From Bacteroidales bacterium (GTDB lineage Bacteria; Bacteroidota; Bacteroidia; Bacteroidales; UBA932): a stretch of DNA of 64,000 bases. The stretch lies in NCBI GenBank assembly GCA_017476575.1, contig JAFUZO010000008.1, forward strand, positions 1-64,000, read 5' to 3'. The notes beneath the pieces were generated by a model. It was given only the letters and a program-made list of their open reading frames with translations. It was not told where the DNA came from and did not search any database. Shown in pieces: positions 63,227 through 64,000 of the stretch (the stretch's first letter is position 1; every line of letters begins with the position of its first letter). A program made the translations under genes and the position numbers.

Positions 63227-63685
63227 ATGGAAGAGAAACAGATATTGGACCGGCTGCAGCGGCAATGTTCGCGGGCCGAGTATTGTACGCAGGACGTCCG
63301 CAGGAAAGCGCTCAAGGCCTTGGAAGGGGATGCCGAGGCGGCCGACCGGGTGACGGCAGCCCTGGTGGCCGACCGCTTCGTGGACGACCGGCGCTATGCC
63401 GCCGCTTATGCACGGGAGAAGGCCGCGCTCCAGGGCTGGGGCGAGGTCAAGATCCGCTTCATGCTCCAGGGGAAGGGCATCGCCCGGGATGTCGTCGACG
63501 AGGCCCTCCGGGAAATCGACCCGGGGCGTGCCGCCTCGAAACTGGAACGGCTGGCCGCGGAACGGTATCGCATCTGGAAGGACGACCCTCAGTGCCGTCT
63601 CAAGCTGCTGAAGTTCATCCTCGGCCGCGGCTATCCCTACGAGGAGGCCTCGGAGGCTGTGGAGGCGGTGATGCGTCAGCGGTGA
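63227..63685 (+). CDS. recX: Regulatory protein RecX
   Basis: A 152-residue RecX-family modulator that limits RecA filament activity. Helical three-repeat pattern: ALKALEGDAEAADRVTAAL, VADRFVDDRRYAAAYAREKA, GWGEVKIRFMLQGKGI and KLLKFILGRGYPYEEA. It starts one base after the patatin stop, so it shares that transcript, while recA is 3.5 kb away on the opposite strand. Its 3-prime end overlaps the convergent hisIE end by 10 bases. Confidence 0.93.
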   Translation: MEEKQILDRLQRQCSRAEYCTQDVRRKALKALEGDAEAADRVTAALVADRFVDDRRYAAAYAREKAALQGWGEVKIRFMLQGKGIARDVVDEALREIDPGRAASKLERLAAERYRIWKDDPQCRLKLLKFILGRGYPYEEASEAVEAVMRQR

Positions 63686-64000
63686 CGCAGGGCCAGTTCG
63701 CCCTCCAGGTCGGAAAGGGAGCAGTCCATCTGTTCCAGGAGGACGAGCAGGTGGTACACCAGGTCGCCTGCCTCGTACAGGAAGCGGTCCCGGTTGCCGT
63801 CGACCGCCTCGATGACTGCCTCTGCGGCTTCTTCTCCGACTTTCTTCGCGACGGCCTTGACCCCCTTGATGAACAGGCGGGTCGTGTAGGAGCCTTCAGG
63901 CAGGGCGGCATGGCGTTCCTGTACGAGGGCGGAGAGGGTGCGGATGAACCCCTCGTCCTCCGGGGTGTCGAAGCAGGCGGTCGTCCCGCGGTGGCAGACC
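63676..64000 (-). CDS. hisI: Bifunctional HisIE, C-terminal part (cut by window edge)
   Basis: The 3-prime 107 codons of a minus-strand gene whose start lies beyond the window. It begins in the end of the phosphoribosyl-AMP cyclohydrolase domain (VCHRGTTACFDTP). It then continues with the phosphoribosyl-ATP pyrophosphohydrolase domain (SYTTRLFIKGVKAVAKKVGE, then EAAEAVIEA and YEAGDLVYHLLVLLEQM). The two steps belong to histidine biosynthesis. The TGA stop is at 63676-63678, within the end of recX. No frame disruption is seen. Confidence 0.92.
   Translation of the reverse strand, partial: VCHRGTTACFDTPEDEGFIRTLSALVQERHAALPEGSYTTRLFIKGVKAVAKKVGEEAAEAVIEAVDGNRDRFLYEAGDLVYHLLVLLEQMDCSLSDLEGELALRHR

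Noticed and set aside
1-64000. CRISPR arrays, insertion sequences, prophage genes, rRNA or tRNA genes
   Set aside because: I looked for regular repeat-spacer units, transposase motifs, integrases and cloverleaf or rRNA signatures and saw none. The paired repeats at 62-133 are only two copies and are not a CRISPR array.

Overview
The window looks like a chromosomal segment of a high-GC member of the Bacteroidales (Bacteroidota). The evidence is four SusC/SusD outer-membrane pairs, ECF-sigma/FecR regulator pairs, many Bacteroidetes-type lipoproteins with few Shine-Dalgarno sequences, promoter -7 elements of the TAnnTTTG type, and Bacteroidetes-style RecA, RlmN, patatin-barrel and HisIE genes. 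By eye the G+C content is near 60 percent or above, which would suit Rikenellaceae or related lineages. The genus cannot be fixed from the sequence alone.

Layout. Locus A (155-11159, plus): fecR, susC, susD, an EEP-fold lipoprotein, a FISUMP-domain lipoprotein, a decayed fragment and a propeller lipoprotein. It ends at a hairpin terminator (11224-11267). Locus B (11319-33727, plus): ECF sigma, fecR, susC, susD, beta-helix lipoproteins, a probable alpha/alpha-barrel lipoprotein, an EEP lipoprotein, a beta-helix/SGNH-hydrolase fusion, a GH65 enzyme and a giant fimbrillin/GLUG/EEP fusion. Locus C (43892-33860, minus): ECF sigma, fecR, susC, susD, EEP lipoprotein and a BACON/DUF5689 lipoprotein. 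Locus D (44078-58007, plus, divergent from C): ECF sigma, fecR, susC, susD, a phosphodiester glycosidase, two TIG/NHL propeller lipoproteins, two EEP lipoproteins and a fimbrillin/NHL lipoprotein. The right end (58303-64000) is housekeeping: a small lipoprotein, recA, rlmN, a patatin-like outer-membrane protein, recX and the 3-prime part of hisIE.

How the genes work together. Each SusC carries an N-terminal STN domain, so substrate binding can be signalled to the cognate FecR anti-sigma factor and its ECF sigma factor. SusD and the accessory lipoproteins would capture and process the ligand at the cell surface. All four loci encode at least one secreted endonuclease/exonuclease/phosphatase (EEP) domain with intact catalytic motifs, six in total. 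Locus D adds a phosphodiester glycosidase and has no recognisable glycoside hydrolase. The inferred common theme is uptake of phosphodiester-containing ligands (phosphoglycans, teichoic-acid-like polymers, nucleic acid or phospholipid headgroups) rather than ordinary polysaccharides.

Three short genes (22560-22694, 30180-30341, 56027-56176) encode 44-53 residue peptides. They share a central FCAS-type motif and an acidic C-terminus. Each sits directly upstream of, and probably translationally coupled to, a lipoprotein with a fimbrillin-like N-terminus and a different C-terminal module. This peptide plus modular-lipoprotein cassette is the best candidate here for an undescribed system.
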